From an uncultured Paraburkholderia sp. (GTDB lineage Bacteria; Pseudomonadota; Gammaproteobacteria; Burkholderiales; Burkholderiaceae), in contig CALNWN010000003.1 in the NCBI GenBank assembly GCA_940746715.1, forward strand, positions 62,001-126,000: DNA of 64,000 nucleotides. The letters run 5' to 3'. The translations under genes and the position numbers were made by a program. A model generated the notes under the pieces. That model was not told the DNA's origin and ran no database searches. It saw only the letters and a program-made list of their open reading frames with translations. This document shows, in pieces, positions 18,313-28,312 of this stretch (position 1 is its first letter; each line of letters starts with the position of its first letter).

Positions 18313-19076
18313 CTAATCTGGCGCGGCTCCCTGGTCGCCTGCGCGCTGGCCGGCAACCATCTCCGTCAGCCAGTTCACGAGGAGGCTGGTATAGGCCCGC
18401 TGGCTGGCGTCGTCCGACAGCCCGTGATCTGCTCCAGCGATGATCCGGTAGGTGAGCGAGTGGGCATTCAGAAAGGCCTGTAAATAGCTGGCGATTGCAG
18501 GGTGCGGCACAATCTCGTCGTGCTCCGATTCAACGAGCAACACATCACCGCCAAAGCGGGCGGCCGCCCGCAATGCGCGGTTGTCCGACGACGCCACAAT
18601 CCGTTTGCGATACGCCACCAGGTCATGTTCGACATGGAGTGCGCGCTTTGGTGTATTCCAGCCGTCGTCGAGGTACAGCGCCGGCACGCGCAGACCCAGC
18701 CAACGAACGGGTCGCAGTTCAGTCAGAATGGATGCGAGATAGCCTCCATAGCTGCTGCCGACTACGGCGACTGCCTCCCGGTCGATCGACGGGAGTGCAA
18801 CGAGCGCATCATACGCAGCGAGCAGATCCTGCAGATTGGTCTCCCGGGTTACGTTCTGCTGTTCGTCCTGTGTTCGCCCATGCCCCGTCAGATCGAACGT
18901 CAGGCAAATGCAGCCCAGTGCCACCGCCTGCTTGGCGCGCTCCAGATACTGCTCTTGGCTGCCCCCCAGCCATGCACGAAAAGAACACCCGGAACGGCAG
19001 TCTTCGGTGCGAGGACGGTACCGTCGAGGTATCCACGCTCCAGCTTTATCTGAACGCTGTAACGTTCTGCTGTCAT
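18313..19076 (-). pseudogene. Alpha/beta hydrolase with a homopolymer frameshift
   Basis: This is a dienelactone-hydrolase-like alpha/beta hydrolase of about 254 residues. The start at 19076 gives MTAERYSVQIKLERGYLDGT, with AGGGAG-type spacing upstream. The nucleophile elbow GSSYGG, an acidic residue in LVESEHDEIVP and the catalytic His in AGADHGLSD are present. The only defect is at about 18985: the oxyanion-hole region needs seven Gs (HGWGGSQEQYL) and six are present. A G7-to-G6 change is a classic sequencing error, so the gene may be intact in the organism. Confidence 0.75.
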
Positions 19077-19385
19077 CTGTTACCACTCCCTTGCAATATA
19101 TGGTGATCCACCGTGTAGTACTTCGTGATGGCGCCCGCGTGCGGATCGACGCCTTGATAAACAATCGAGGCGCATCGGGAGTTGACGGCTTGCCAGCGCG
19201 CCGATGTCGGGTACTCCGATTCGCGTGATGCCCGGGCATAGGTCAGACGCGCTGGCCCGTGTTCGATTTGAGACACCGTCGACATTTCTCGTCCAGCCTG
19301 TGGGTAACGGACAGCGTGGCGCCGATAGCGGTACTTTCGACCACACATTGGCAGAGCACCGATGCGCGCGTACTCAGTTACGCCT
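19077..19385. other. No gene seen
   Basis: About 300 bases lie between the hydrolase start and the end of the alpha-hydroxyacid oxidase. Minus-strand frames exist but no domain is recognised. Confidence 0.4.
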
Positions 19386-20558
19386 CTATGAACCGACGCT
19401 CAGGCGCGTCGGCCGAGTGATAAGAGCTGACATTGAGATCGAGTCGATGGTTTTTACCCCACAGAGCATCATTGCGCGTCGCGCTTCATCGAGAAGGATG
19501 TCAATGGCGCGTAGTGCGCCGTCCGTGGCCGCCGGCAGCGGCGCCGAAAAGCGCAGGCCTTCCTATCGCGACCGCACGCGCCCCAACAGCGACTGACTTT
19601 ACTAGATCCACACCACGCCGAATCCCGGAATCAATAATGAGCTCTATCCCGCTGCCAACCGCCGCTGCAATCGCCTGCAGCGATTCGAAGCTTGACTCAG
19701 CACCGTCGAGTTGACGTCCGCCGTGATTGGAAATCCAGATGGCGTCAACCCCAACCTGAGACAGTCGGATAGCGTCGCGAGGGTGCTGCACGCCTTTGAC
19801 GACGATCGGGCCGTCCCAAAGATCTCTGAGCCGCGACAGATCCTCCCAGTCAAAGCGCGAATCCAGCATTCGACCCACCTTTGCGGCAATAGTTAACCCG
19901 GCATCATCGCTTCCCCCCAGCCCGCGGATGTTTTCGAATTGAGGCGTTCCCCTTGCGGCGACCTGCAACGCCCACCTCGGGGAGTCAGTAGTTGATACGC
20001 TTGGGGAATGCCAAGCCGCATGGGAATGCCAACCCCATTTCTAAGGTCTCGTTCGCGTTTTCCCCCAATTGCAAGGTCGACTGTGACGACTAGTGCTTCG
20101 AAATTTGCCGCTTTCGCGCGCTCCACCAACGACCGCGTGAATGCGCGATCCTTCAATGTGTATAGCTGAAACCATAGGCGTCCATCGACACTCCGCCTAA
20201 CCTCCTCCATGGAGGTCGTCGCCATGGACGAGAGGACGTACGGGATGCCGCGCTTTGCTGCGGCTCGCGCGATAGCAACGTCAGCTCCACGACAAGCCAG
20301 CGCACACGATCCCATCGGAGAAATCACCAGCGGCGCAGCACTTGGTAGGCGGAGCAACGTGGTACGGAGTTCAGGGTTTTCAACATTGTTCAGCACGCGC
20401 GGAGCCAACGTCGTCTGCTCAAACACTGACCGGTTTCTCGCGAGAGTGATTTCGTCTTCCGCGCCACCGTCGATGAATTCGAAGATGAATCTCGGAAGCG
20501 ACTTTCGAGCGATTCCACGAAGATCGCTAATCGAAAGCGCACGCTCAAGCTTATTCAT
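19386..20558 (-). pseudogene. FMN-dependent alpha-hydroxyacid oxidase (LldD-like), two frameshifts
   Basis: This is a protein of about 390 residues in the L-lactate dehydrogenase / glycolate oxidase family, which oxidises alpha-hydroxy acids with FMN. The start at 20558 gives MNKLERALSISDLRGIARK. Visible features are FIDGGAEDEITLARN, PMGSCALACRGAD, WFQLYTLKDRAFTRSLVERA, IVVKGVQHPRDA, ISNHGGRQLDG (active-site His and Arg) and DSGIRRGVDLVKSVAVGA. A shift near 19970 and another near 19520 break the frame; together they are compensating in length (1173 bases in total). The C-terminus resumes DILLDEARRAMMLCGV. All catalytic residues are present. Confidence 0.75.
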
Positions 20559-20779
20559 TCTATGTCTCCCGACTCTCACAGGCGAACCCAGATACAGCGA
20601 CTCGTTTCGCGAGGGCACTTAACGAGTGATAAGCCCCAGATACCGTGACGTCCCACGCGGCGAGTGCCACCTCTTGCTGATTAACCACCTTCGTATCCCG
20701 TGTGCAGGCGGCCCCATCACCGCGTCTTTCGGGCCCAAAGTCATGATATCGCCGACAGAGTTACGCACAGTGTCTTAAG
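20559..20779. promoter_or_regulatory. Upstream region of the alpha-hydroxyacid oxidase
   Basis: This presumably contains the promoter for the minus-strand oxidase. I see no clear -35/-10 pair and no operator. Confidence 0.3.
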
Positions 20780-20958
20780 CATGATTTCAGGCAAATCGTC
20801 AGCAACTCCGTGGCACGTATATCGTCAGACAGGTAATCGATCGATACGACACGATTGAAAAAGAACTGGCACCCGTAAAAAATGCCATTCAAACGCTCCA
20901 TGCGAATCCCGACGTGTTTTCGTTTGGGACGGCCGTCGGCGACCCTGCCTACTGGTGA
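20780..20958 (+). pseudogene. Unrecognised short coding remnant
   Basis: ATG at 20780 opens MISGKSSATPWHVYRQTGN. After a one-base shift near 20835 the frame continues DRYDTIEKELAPVKNAIQTL, then HANPDVFSFGTAVGDPAYW and TGA at 20956-20958. The biased codon use and protein-like composition make chance unlikely. I do not recognise the family. Confidence 0.35.
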
Positions 20959-20967
20959 CGGGAGGCC

Positions 20968-21290
20968 TCAGTCGATTCGCAATGCGAACCATTGCAACGT
21001 CATGACCGCAGCACGGGCTCTATCTGCCGCCGCCAGATCAGCGGCATGAGCACGTAACGCAGCGACGATCATGCCCATCAGCACCCGCATGCCCCGATAC
21101 ATCACCGAGCCGACGTCGTAACTCAAGCCGACCGTGCCTCGAGCGAGGACCGCCTATTGCCACACGACGAACTGTTCGGCGAATAATTCGACGGGCAGTT
21201 GCGTCCGGACGTGAGCACGGTATAGCCGACCGGTAGGATCCCGAGGCCGATCTGGGCGCAGCCGGCATCGGTGGCCGCGTGCTCAAGCGC
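20968..21290 (-). pseudogene. Unrecognised coding remnant with in-frame TAG
   Basis: The minus strand reads LEHAATDAGCAQIGLGILPV, GYTVLTS, then (shifted) QLPVELFAEQFVVWQ, a TAG at 21154-21156, and onward in the same frame SYDVGSVMYRGMRVLMGMIV to a stop at 20968-20970. Composition is protein-like over about 100 residues. The family is not recognised. Convergence with the remnant at 20780-20958 and the TtuC fragment to the right suggest stacked deletions. Confidence 0.35.
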
Positions 21291-21440
21291 GGACAGCGCA
21301 TCCCGATGGCGAACGGACGCGACGCGCTGCCCCGCTCGACGTCGATCCTGCCGTGCGCGCACGCGCGGCCGCACGACATATCAAAGCGACGCCCCCTCGT
21401 CGTGCGTGGGCCTCGCCATCAGAACATCGGTCAATTTGAG

Positions 21441-21698
21441 CACGGGACAATGCGCACCGGCGCCGGCCAAGGCATCGCGAATCCGATCGGGCAGATCTGG
21501 TCGGCCGCGTTGCTGCTTCAGCACCTCGGTCGCGGAGAATCGCGCTACGAAGCCGCGGCCGCCGAAATCGTCGCCGCGATCGAATCCGTCCTCGTCGCCG
21601 GCCCGCGCACGCGCGACATGGGCGGCACCGCCACCACCGAAGAACTGGGCGCCGCGATAGCGCACACCATCGTGAATCCCGCATCGATCGAGGAATGA
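21441..21698 (+). pseudogene. C-terminal fragment of tartrate dehydrogenase / isopropylmalate dehydrogenase family (TtuC-like)
   Basis: About 85 C-terminal residues remain: GQGIANPIGQIWSAALLLQH, then RDMGGTATTEELGAAI and a stop at 21696-21698. AGQGIANP near the active site and the GGTATTEE tail are typical of TtuC, which oxidises and decarboxylates tartrate or malate with NAD. The N-terminal three quarters are deleted. It ends 3 bases before the aldehyde dehydrogenase start, so the two genes were once an operon. Confidence 0.65.
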
Positions 21699-21701
21699 CC
21701 C

Positions 21702-23150
21702 ATGCAATTTGATCACTACCTCGACAACGCCCGCGTAGCGCCGAATACTGGCGCGCGGATCGAAGTCGTCGACCCGAGCACCGGCGAACCGTTCGCGACG
21801 ATCGCACGCGGCGACGCAACGGACGTGCAGCGCGCCGTTTCTGCGGCACAGCGCGCGATGGGCAATACGCTGGACGGCGCGTGGGCGAAGCTGTCGCCGG
21901 TCGAACGCAGCAACCTGCTGTTCGCGTGCGCGGCGGCCGTCTCGCAGTATGCGGATGAACTCGCGCAGCTCGAAGCCCGCGACACGGGCAAGGCGCTGAA
22001 CACCGCGCGTACCGATGCAGCGGTGCTGGCGCGCTACCTCCAGTACTACGCCGGATGCGTGGACAAGCTGCACGGCGACACGCTGCCCTATCCGGCCGGG
22101 TTCACGGTACTGACGGTGCGCGAACCGATCGGCGTGACGGGCCACATCATTCCGTGGAATTACCCGATGCAGATCTACGGCCGCTCGGTCGGTGCGTCGC
22201 TCGCCGCCGGCAATGCGTGCGTGGTCAAGCCGGCGGAGGATGCGAGCCTGTCCATTCTCCGGCTGGCCGAAATCGCGGCCGAGGGCGGCTTTCCGGCCGG
22301 CGCCATCAATGTGGTCACGGGGTTGGGCGGCGAAGCCGGCGCGGCACTACTGTCGGCCAATCGTGGCATTCGTCACATTTCATTTACCGGGTCGACGGTA
22401 ACGGGCGCGCTGGTCGGGCACGCCGCTGCCGAGCGTCACTTCCCCGCAGTACTCGAGCTGGGCGGCAAGTCACCGCAATTGCTGTTCGACGATGCCGACC
22501 TCGACCAGGCGCTACCCGTTATCGTCAACGCGATCGTGCAGAACGCAGGGCAAACCTGCTCCGCCGGCAGCCGCCTGCTCGTCCAGCGCACCGTCTACGA
22601 GCGTGTGCTCGATCGTCTGGCGCGGCAGTTTGCGCTGCTGCGTTCGGGGCCGCCGTCGATGAATCTGGAGATGGGGCCGCTCGTCAACGCAAAGCAGCAG
22701 GCGCGCGTCCGCGCTATGGTCGAACGCGCGCAGGCCGACGGCATTCGCGTGGCGGCCCGCGGCACCATCGCGGCGGGCGCATCGGGCGCAGGCTACTACC
22801 AGGAAGCAGTCCTGTTCCGCGACGTGCCGCCCGACAGTGAACTCGCGCAGGAAGAGGTATTCGGCCCGGTGCTCGCGGCCATGCCGTTCGACGACGAAGA
22901 CGCTGCGGTCGCGCTCGCGAACGGCACGCAGTATGGCCTCGTCGCGGGCGTCTGGACCCGGGACGGCGCACGTGCGCTAAGGCTCGCGCGCAAGCTGCAG
23001 GCCGGACAGGTATTTATCAACAACTACGGCGCCGGCGGCGTGGAACTGCCGTTCGGCGGCGTGAAGGCAAGCGGACATGGCCGCGAGAAAGGCTTTGAGG
23101 CGTTGCTCGGCTTTACCGCGCTCAAGACCATCGCGATCAAGCACGATTGA
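21702..23150 (+). CDS. Aldehyde dehydrogenase family protein
   Basis: This is a complete 482-residue NAD(P)-dependent aldehyde dehydrogenase. Landmarks are IIPWNYPMQIYGRSVGASLA (active-site Asn in WNYP), SFTGSTVTGALVG (cofactor), Glu252 in LELGGKSPQ (general base) and Cys286 in QNAGQTCSAGSR (nucleophile), then EEVFGPVLAAMPFD. GAGGAATGACCC upstream contains a good ribosome-binding site. It directly follows the TtuC fragment and precedes a DUF2520 gene. It is one of the few intact genes in this stretch. The substrate is not evident. Confidence 0.9.
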   Translation: MQFDHYLDNARVAPNTGARIEVVDPSTGEPFATIARGDATDVQRAVSAAQRAMGNTLDGAWAKLSPVERSNLLFACAAAVSQYADELAQLEARDTGKALNTARTDAAVLARYLQYYAGCVDKLHGDTLPYPAGFTVLTVREPIGVTGHIIPWNYPMQIYGRSVGASLAAGNACVVKPAEDASLSILRLAEIAAEGGFPAGAINVVTGLGGEAGAALLSANRGIRHISFTGSTVTGALVGHAAAERHFPAVLELGGKSPQLLFDDADLDQALPVIVNAIVQNAGQTCSAGSRLLVQRTVYERVLDRLARQFALLRSGPPSMNLEMGPLVNAKQQARVRAMVERAQADGIRVAARGTIAAGASGAGYYQEAVLFRDVPPDSELAQEEVFGPVLAAMPFDDEDAAVALANGTQYGLVAGVWTRDGARALRLARKLQAGQVFINNYGAGGVELPFGGVKASGHGREKGFEALLGFTALKTIAIKHD

Positions 23151-23199
23151 TCGCCGCAACGGTGCGACGGCCGTTCGGGGCCGCCGCCGGGGAATCGCC

Positions 23200-24028
23200 A
23201 TGTCTCGACTGACTATTGTAGGTGCCGGCCGCGTCGGCAAAACACTCGGCAACCTGATCGTCGCGAACCGCGTTGCCGACGTGGGGCAGATCTGCGATTG
23301 CGACATCGCGTGCGCGCGTGCGGCGGTCGAATTCGTCGGTGCCGGACGACCGGTCGATGATCTCGGCCTGATCGAGCCTGCCGACATCTGGCTGCTGTCG
23401 GTACCGGACACCCGCATCCGGGAAGTCGCGGACCAGCTCGCACGCCGGTTCGAGCGCGATGCCCGATCGATCGTCGTGCACTGCAGCGGCGCGCTGAGCT
23501 CGGAAGCGCTGGCACCGTTGCGGGCGATCGGCTGGTCCGCGGCCAGCGCGCATCCGGTGCTGAGTTTCGCGGACCCGGGAACGGCCGCGTTCCAGTTCGA
23601 AGGAACGCCGGTCGGAATCGAAGGAGATCCTGAAGCCTGTCGCGCGTGGGGCGAGACGCTCGCGGCCGTCGGTGCGCGCTGTTTCGAGATCCGGAGCGAA
23701 CAGAAGACGCTCTATCACGGTGCCGCGGTGGTCGCGTCCAACTTTCTTCCCGTGCTCGCGTCGCTGTCGAGCGAACTATGGCGCAGCGCGGAGCTTCCCG
23801 AAGCGCTGATACAGGACATGCTGCGCACGCTCGTGCGCAACGCCCCGACAACCTGCTCGCGCTCGGCCCGCGCGAGGCGCTCACCGGCCCTGCCGCGCGA
23901 GGCGATACGGAGGTCGTGAACGCCCACGTTTGCGCGATCGGCGCGTGGGACCCTCTGCGCGCGACGCGTATGACGCGCTGTCCATACTCGCCGCGCGCCT
24001 CGCGAAAACTGGGAACGTTCGCGCCTAA
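23200..24028 (+). pseudogene. Rossmann-like / DUF2520 protein, two frameshifts
   Basis: This is a two-domain protein of about 275 residues: MSRLTIVGAGRVGKTLGNLI (Rossmann GxGxxG), IWLLSVPDTRIREVADQLA, VVHCSGALSSEALAPLR, ASAHPVLSFADP, and a DUF2520 helical part with YHGAAVVASNFLPVLAS. Near 23850 one base is lost; the correct frame then reads DNLLALGPREALTGPAARGD. A second shift near 23955 leads to DAYDALSILAARLAKTGNV and a stop at 24026-24028. Family members resemble pyrroline-carboxylate reductase or 6-phosphogluconate dehydrogenases, but no reaction is established. Confidence 0.7.
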
Positions 24029-24100
24029 AAAAACCCAGTGCGGCACATGGCTGTCGACCGGCGCAGCCGTGAAAACGGCTTCTGCCCGCACTCGCTCGCG

Positions 24101-24259
24101 CACACGCACACCGGCCTCTTTCACTGCTGCAAGTGCACCAATATGAACGACGCCTTGAGCGCCACCGCCTTGGAAAGTCAATAGGACGGGCACGACTGCC
24201 GGCCGCTTCCACCATGGCTTGGGAAGTGAGAAGCGATCAATGGTCCAAGTTCTCGGCAT
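24101..24259 (-). pseudogene. N-terminal fragment of a patatin-like phospholipase
   Basis: Met at 24259 opens MPRTWTIDRFSLPKP, followed by LLTFQGGGAQGVVHIGALAA, the oxyanion-hole glycine motif of patatin-like hydrolases (GGGxxG). Only about 53 residues remain; the GTSAG nucleophile motif is missing. It lies tail-first against the DUF2520 remnant. Confidence 0.55.
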
Positions 24260-24370
24260 GAGATGGGGCCCCACCGAGCGGACGTGGTTCAAGAGCGGCG
24301 AGCGGCGATTCTACTACTGAGCTAGCGATTTCACTCAGGCATTCGTTCGGCGACGGATTAGTAATGCGAT

Positions 24371-25087
24371 GTGCTGTCGATGTTGAAGGAAGACGGCACG
24401 ATTTCGTCGCTGCCGGCGAAGGTGGGTACCACGGCGCCGCCGCTGGCGTCAGGGCCGAGCATTTCAAGCGGTGCGGGCATCTACGGCAATTCCGATTCGC
24501 CGTATCAGGTGCTCGCCGACGCGGACGGTAGTCTGCAGATCAATCAGTGGGATGCCAATACGCGAGGTTGGGCGCAGATTGGCGCTTACCAATACCGCAG
24601 CGACGGCTGGTGGTGGAGCGAAACCGATACGGTGTCGTATCGCTTCGCGGTCGTGTCGGGCAACGATAGCGAAGGAAATGCGTTCAACTATCGCTATCTG
24701 ATGAAGCGGGTCGTGCCGGGCGCGGGCTACGCGTATCTGACGCTGCCAGTCGGTCAGCAGCTGGCACCGCTGGAGGGGATCGACAGCGCGTGGCAGCAAC
24801 GCGTCGGAACGCAATGGACATTGACCAACGATTCACCGAGCGCCGTGCCGATTGCCGTTCTTGGCAATCCGCCCGCGTTTTTCGCGACATTAGGCGAACT
24901 TCCGGGCTACCTGCTGTACGGCAACGAAGATCTTCGCTACCAGCTGGTCGTCCCGGTGAGCGATACGCTCAGCGGCATGTCGGTCAAAGTGCCGGGCAAT
25001 TTTGGACGCGATCTCTACGAGATTCGTTTCGCGTCGACCAGTGCGACGACTCTGACGATCGGCAGTTCGATCTACGCGCGGATCTGA
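24371..25087 (+). CDS. Hypothetical 238-residue protein, possibly N-terminally truncated
   Basis: This is a long open frame with coding-like codon use. The sequence is beta-rich with many Gly, Ser, Trp and Tyr (for example QINQWDANTRGWAQIGAYQY and YRSDGWWWSETDTVSYRFAV) and no membrane segment or signal peptide. It starts with a poor ribosome-binding site, and its opening residues look like the interior of a domain, so it may be the C-terminal part of a larger protein. No family is recognised. TGA ends it at 25085-25087. Confidence 0.5.
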   Translation: MLSMLKEDGTISSLPAKVGTTAPPLASGPSISSGAGIYGNSDSPYQVLADADGSLQINQWDANTRGWAQIGAYQYRSDGWWWSETDTVSYRFAVVSGNDSEGNAFNYRYLMKRVVPGAGYAYLTLPVGQQLAPLEGIDSAWQQRVGTQWTLTNDSPSAVPIAVLGNPPAFFATLGELPGYLLYGNEDLRYQLVVPVSDTLSGMSVKVPGNFGRDLYEIRFASTSATTLTIGSSIYARI

Positions 25088-25277
25088 CGATGAGGCGTTC
25101 GATGCCGGCGGACGTCGCGATTTCCGTCAACGGCGTCCGAAAAATACGATCGTGCCGGCTCAAAACCACGACTATGGTCGATTCTTTGACTCCCCGCTCG
25201 TCGTGCATATAGGCGGCGGTGTTGCGATGCGCTGCCAACCAGTACCTACAGTACATATGGAAACAAGGAGATTGCAA

Positions 25278-25631
25278 ATGAATTACATCGACGGATTTGT
25301 TGTCCCCGTCCCTACGGCCAACCGCCAAATTTACAGGCAGTTCGCCGAAAGAGCGGCAGCCGTCTTTAAGGAGCACGGTGCGTTAAAGGTGGTTGAGTGC
25401 TGGGGAGATGACTTTCCAGAAGGCAAGGTGACGTCGTTCCCAATGGCGATCAAGCGCAGGGATGATGAGACGGTGGTGTTCTCCCGGGTTGTCTGGCCGT
25501 CGCGTCAGTCGCGAGACCAAGGGATGAAAGCGGTGATGGCGGACCCGCGGCTGCAACCGGAAAAAGAGCCGATGCCTTTTGACGGTCAGCGGCTAATCTA
25601 TGGTGGTTTCGAAGTGATTGTCGACGCGTGA
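25278..25631 (+). CDS. DUF1428 family protein
   Basis: This is a complete 117-residue protein. It has a strong AAGGAG site at 25264-25270 before the ATG. The family hallmark MNYIDGFVVPVPTANRQIYR opens it, with VECWGDDFPEGKVTSFPMAI in the middle and MPFDGQRLIYGGFEVIVDA at the end. DUF1428 proteins have a ferredoxin-like alpha/beta fold and no proven function. It is a single gene with its own upstream region, and intact. Confidence 0.85.
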   Translation: MNYIDGFVVPVPTANRQIYRQFAERAAAVFKEHGALKVVECWGDDFPEGKVTSFPMAIKRRDDETVVFSRVVWPSRQSRDQGMKAVMADPRLQPEKEPMPFDGQRLIYGGFEVIVDA

Positions 25632-26021
25632 TGGCGGAAAAATATGGCGCCGGTTCGAGTTGAGACGCGAGTCTATGTTGCTGCCTGCCATTGAACATCC
25701 TATGGCAGCTGGTCGGCACCTACGTCGCGGAATTCCCTTCCGACCGACAACTCGGGACCTGTTGGAGTGAGCGATCTAACGACCATCCGTGCTGACGGGG
25801 GAAAGAAGGCAACTGTCGACGGCTTTGCCACCGAAAGTTCGATAGCTACGCGGCGTGGATATGAGATATCTATCCGGCCTGGCGCACCTCCGGCGCGGCA
25901 ATCAATCTCGATCAACAGTGACGTCATTTATCTGAATTTTTGAATTTGCCCTCATAGCGTCAGCCGGCGATCGGCCCAGGAACGGTCACTTGATTCGTTG
26001 AAGAATGAGCCGGTGCTTTAG
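25632..26021. other. No gene seen
   Basis: A minus-strand frame at about 25700-25927 has protein-like composition (RIDISYPRRVAIELSVAKPS), but it has no convincing start and no recognisable domain. I leave it uncalled. Confidence 0.35.
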
Positions 26022-27239
26022 TCATCTTGCACCGTAGAAATGACGGTACTGCCACGCGGCTTGCCTGATCAACTCGTCGTCCGGCCATGGGCCGGCTCCG
26101 AATCTGCGAATCGATAGCGGCATTAGATCGATCGGCGGGGCACCGTCGACGATCCACTCGGCGAGCATCTCGCCGAGTGCCGGGGCAATGGAGAGCCCTG
26201 CAACATTGCAGCCGCTCGCAAAGTAAAACCCCCGAACGGCGGTCGCGGGGCCGACGATGTGCTGGCCATCGGCTGTCATGGTTGGCAGCCCGCCACGATG
26301 CTCGCGCACCCCCGCCCTCAGGAGGATGGGAAGCTGGGGCTCGACGTCCCGAGCGTAGTGCCAGAGAATGTCGGCGTCGAGCGACAGATCCTTGACGTCG
26401 AAGTCAGCGCCGAAGGCATCCATATCGAAGAATTGTGGATTTTCCTCGTAGATTCCCCAAAGGAATCCTCCATCACAAGGTCTCATATACACCGCAGCAT
26501 CCATGATTCGGACCATCGGCAATTCGGCTCGGGCATCGGGCACGGGTTCAGTGACAAACAGCTGCTGCGCTGTGGTCACAAGAGGAACCCGAATTTCGCT
26601 GGCTTTGGCCACCTGTCGAGTCCAGGCGCCGGCTGCATCCACGACGACGGGGGCCCGTATGCGGCCGCGCGTGCTGTCTACTCCGACCACCGCGCCATCC
26701 TCAATGACGACGCGCGTCACCGCAGTGTTCGGCAGTACGACGGCCCCCTTTTCCTGCGCTGCACGAGCGAAGCCGACGGCGAGTTGACCCGGATTAAAGT
26801 ACATGTCGTCGCCGATACGAATCACCGCAGCCACGCCCTAGGTTCGAAGAAACAGGTTGAGCCGGTGGGCCGCGTCGACGGAGAGTTCCTCCACGTCCAG
26901 GCCGTGGTGCCGGCCGCGCACAATATCTTCCTGAAGCACCTCGGCGTCCGCCGGTCGCCGCGCCACTTTGAGGCTGCCTGAGCACACCCAATCCAATGGC
27001 TGGCCGGTGTCTTCAGAGAATTGCCTGATCCTTTGCGCCGCGAGTTTGACCAGGTCGATCATCAAGTCGCTCTTGCGCAGGCAACTGACCATGCCGGCCG
27101 CTCGGGGTGAGGTCTGTGAGCCGATTTCGAGCCGCTCGACCAACGCGACGCGGAGAGCGCGTTTCTTCGCCAGGTAGAAGGCTGTTGCCGCTCCTAGCCC
27201 GCTGGAGCCAATGACGATCACATCTGCCGATTCGATCAT
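26022..27239 (-). pseudogene. FAD-dependent amino acid oxidase (DAO family), one amber stop
   Basis: This is a DAO-type flavoenzyme of about 405 residues. ADVIVIGSSGLGAATAFYLA is the FAD-binding GxGxxG region and VALVERLEIGSQTS the end of the second strand. DDMYFNPGQLAVGFARAAQ, VVVDAAGAWTRQVAKAS and GFYFASGCNVAGLSIAPALG follow. The frame is continuous across both halves except for a TAG at 26838-26840 (LNLFLR-T-stop-GVAAVIRIGD), explained by CAG to TAG. It is divergent from the YheO-type regulator and OCD gene, matching the make-up of the Pseudomonas dau locus, where DauA is a D-arginine dehydrogenase. Sarcosine-oxidase-like activity is the alternative. Confidence 0.75.
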
Positions 27240-27680
27240 CGATGCATCTCCCGTTTATCACGCCGGCTGAATCGCCAGGCGAAAGGGTGCTTGACACATG
27301 ATAGACCTCGAAACCAAGGCGCAGGCGACCGCGAATTAACCGATAGCTATTAGCAATCGACACCCGACTTCGCGTGCGAAGGTGGGAAAGGCAGAAACTT
27401 GCGGCGACGTGACGGGCGGCACTGCGCACTGCACGGGGCCTAAAGGGCTGCTGCCACAGATCCGGGCGCCCCAGATCAAAAGGTCGTCCGGTGCAGTGTC
27501 AGGTCAGAATATTGGGCGTGGCGAGCACATTGTGAGGCATAGAACGCTCCATCAGGCCTTGGCAGATCCTCGCCGCGCCCCGTCAAAAGATTTTCATCTA
27601 GACGGTTTGTTAGGGGTTTGACAAATCTTCCAGTAATGGCCAAACTACCCAGCATGCCAAAGAAAACCACTGGAGCGGAC
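27240..27680. promoter_or_regulatory. Divergent intergenic region, FAD oxidase / YheO regulator
   Basis: This region of about 440 bases serves both genes. TTGACA at 27618-27623 lies 58 bp before the regulator start, but no good -10 follows at 17 bp. No gene is seen. Confidence 0.35.
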
Positions 27681-28312
27681 ATGCCGAAGAAGACTCCCGA
27701 ACAGCAGCTACTGCTGGCGCAGATCAAGCAGGTCGCCGAAGGCCTGGCACAGACTTTTGCCCCATTTACCGAGGTCGTGGTCCATGACCTCCTCGACCCG
27801 GAGCACGCGGTGCTTGCAATCCACAACAATCTGTCCGGTCGGGAAGTCGGACAGCCCGCGACCGAACTCGGGCTTGCGCGGATCATGGACCCTGCCTACG
27901 AGCAGATCATCGCCAACTATCCGAACCAGTTCTCGGATGGCCGCTAGGTGAAGAGCACTTCCATCGGCATCAAGGACTCCAAAGGCGACTACATTGCCGC
28001 GCTGTGCATGAACGTCGACCTCACGCTGTTCCGGGGGTTTCAGAACATGCTGAGCAGGTTCATGGCGGTCGAGGGCACCACACCCGCCAGGGAATCGCTG
28101 GATCCCGCTAGCGCCGATCTCATTCGCGCCCGTATCGACGAGTTCGCCGCGCGCATGGCGTCCACACCGCGCTCGTTTAAGCCGGAGGACCGCCGCTCGC
28201 TCCTGAAGGACCTCAAGGCGGCTGGCCTCCTCGAGGTCCGTCGCGCGATGGACACCATTGCCGTCCACCTGGGCGTCTCTCGCGCAACGCGGTGTACAGC
28301 GATGCCAAGTGA
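27681..28312 (+). pseudogene. YheO-like PAS / HTH regulator (DauR-like), stop plus frameshift
   Basis: This is a regulator with a YheO-like PAS domain and a C-terminal HTH_22. The start at 27681 follows GGAG at 27672-27675. It reads MPKKTPEQQLLLAQIKQVAE, FTEVVVHDLLDPEHAVLAIH and YEQIIANYPNQFSDGR, then a TAG at 27945-27947, and continues in the same frame as VKSTSIGIKDSKGDYIAALC. The HTH ends VRRAMDTIAVHLGVSR; a shift near 28285 restores NAVYSDAK and TGA at 28310-28312, overlapping the OCD start at 28302. DauR, a member of the family, represses the dau operon until arginine binds. Here it is broken twice. Confidence 0.75.
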
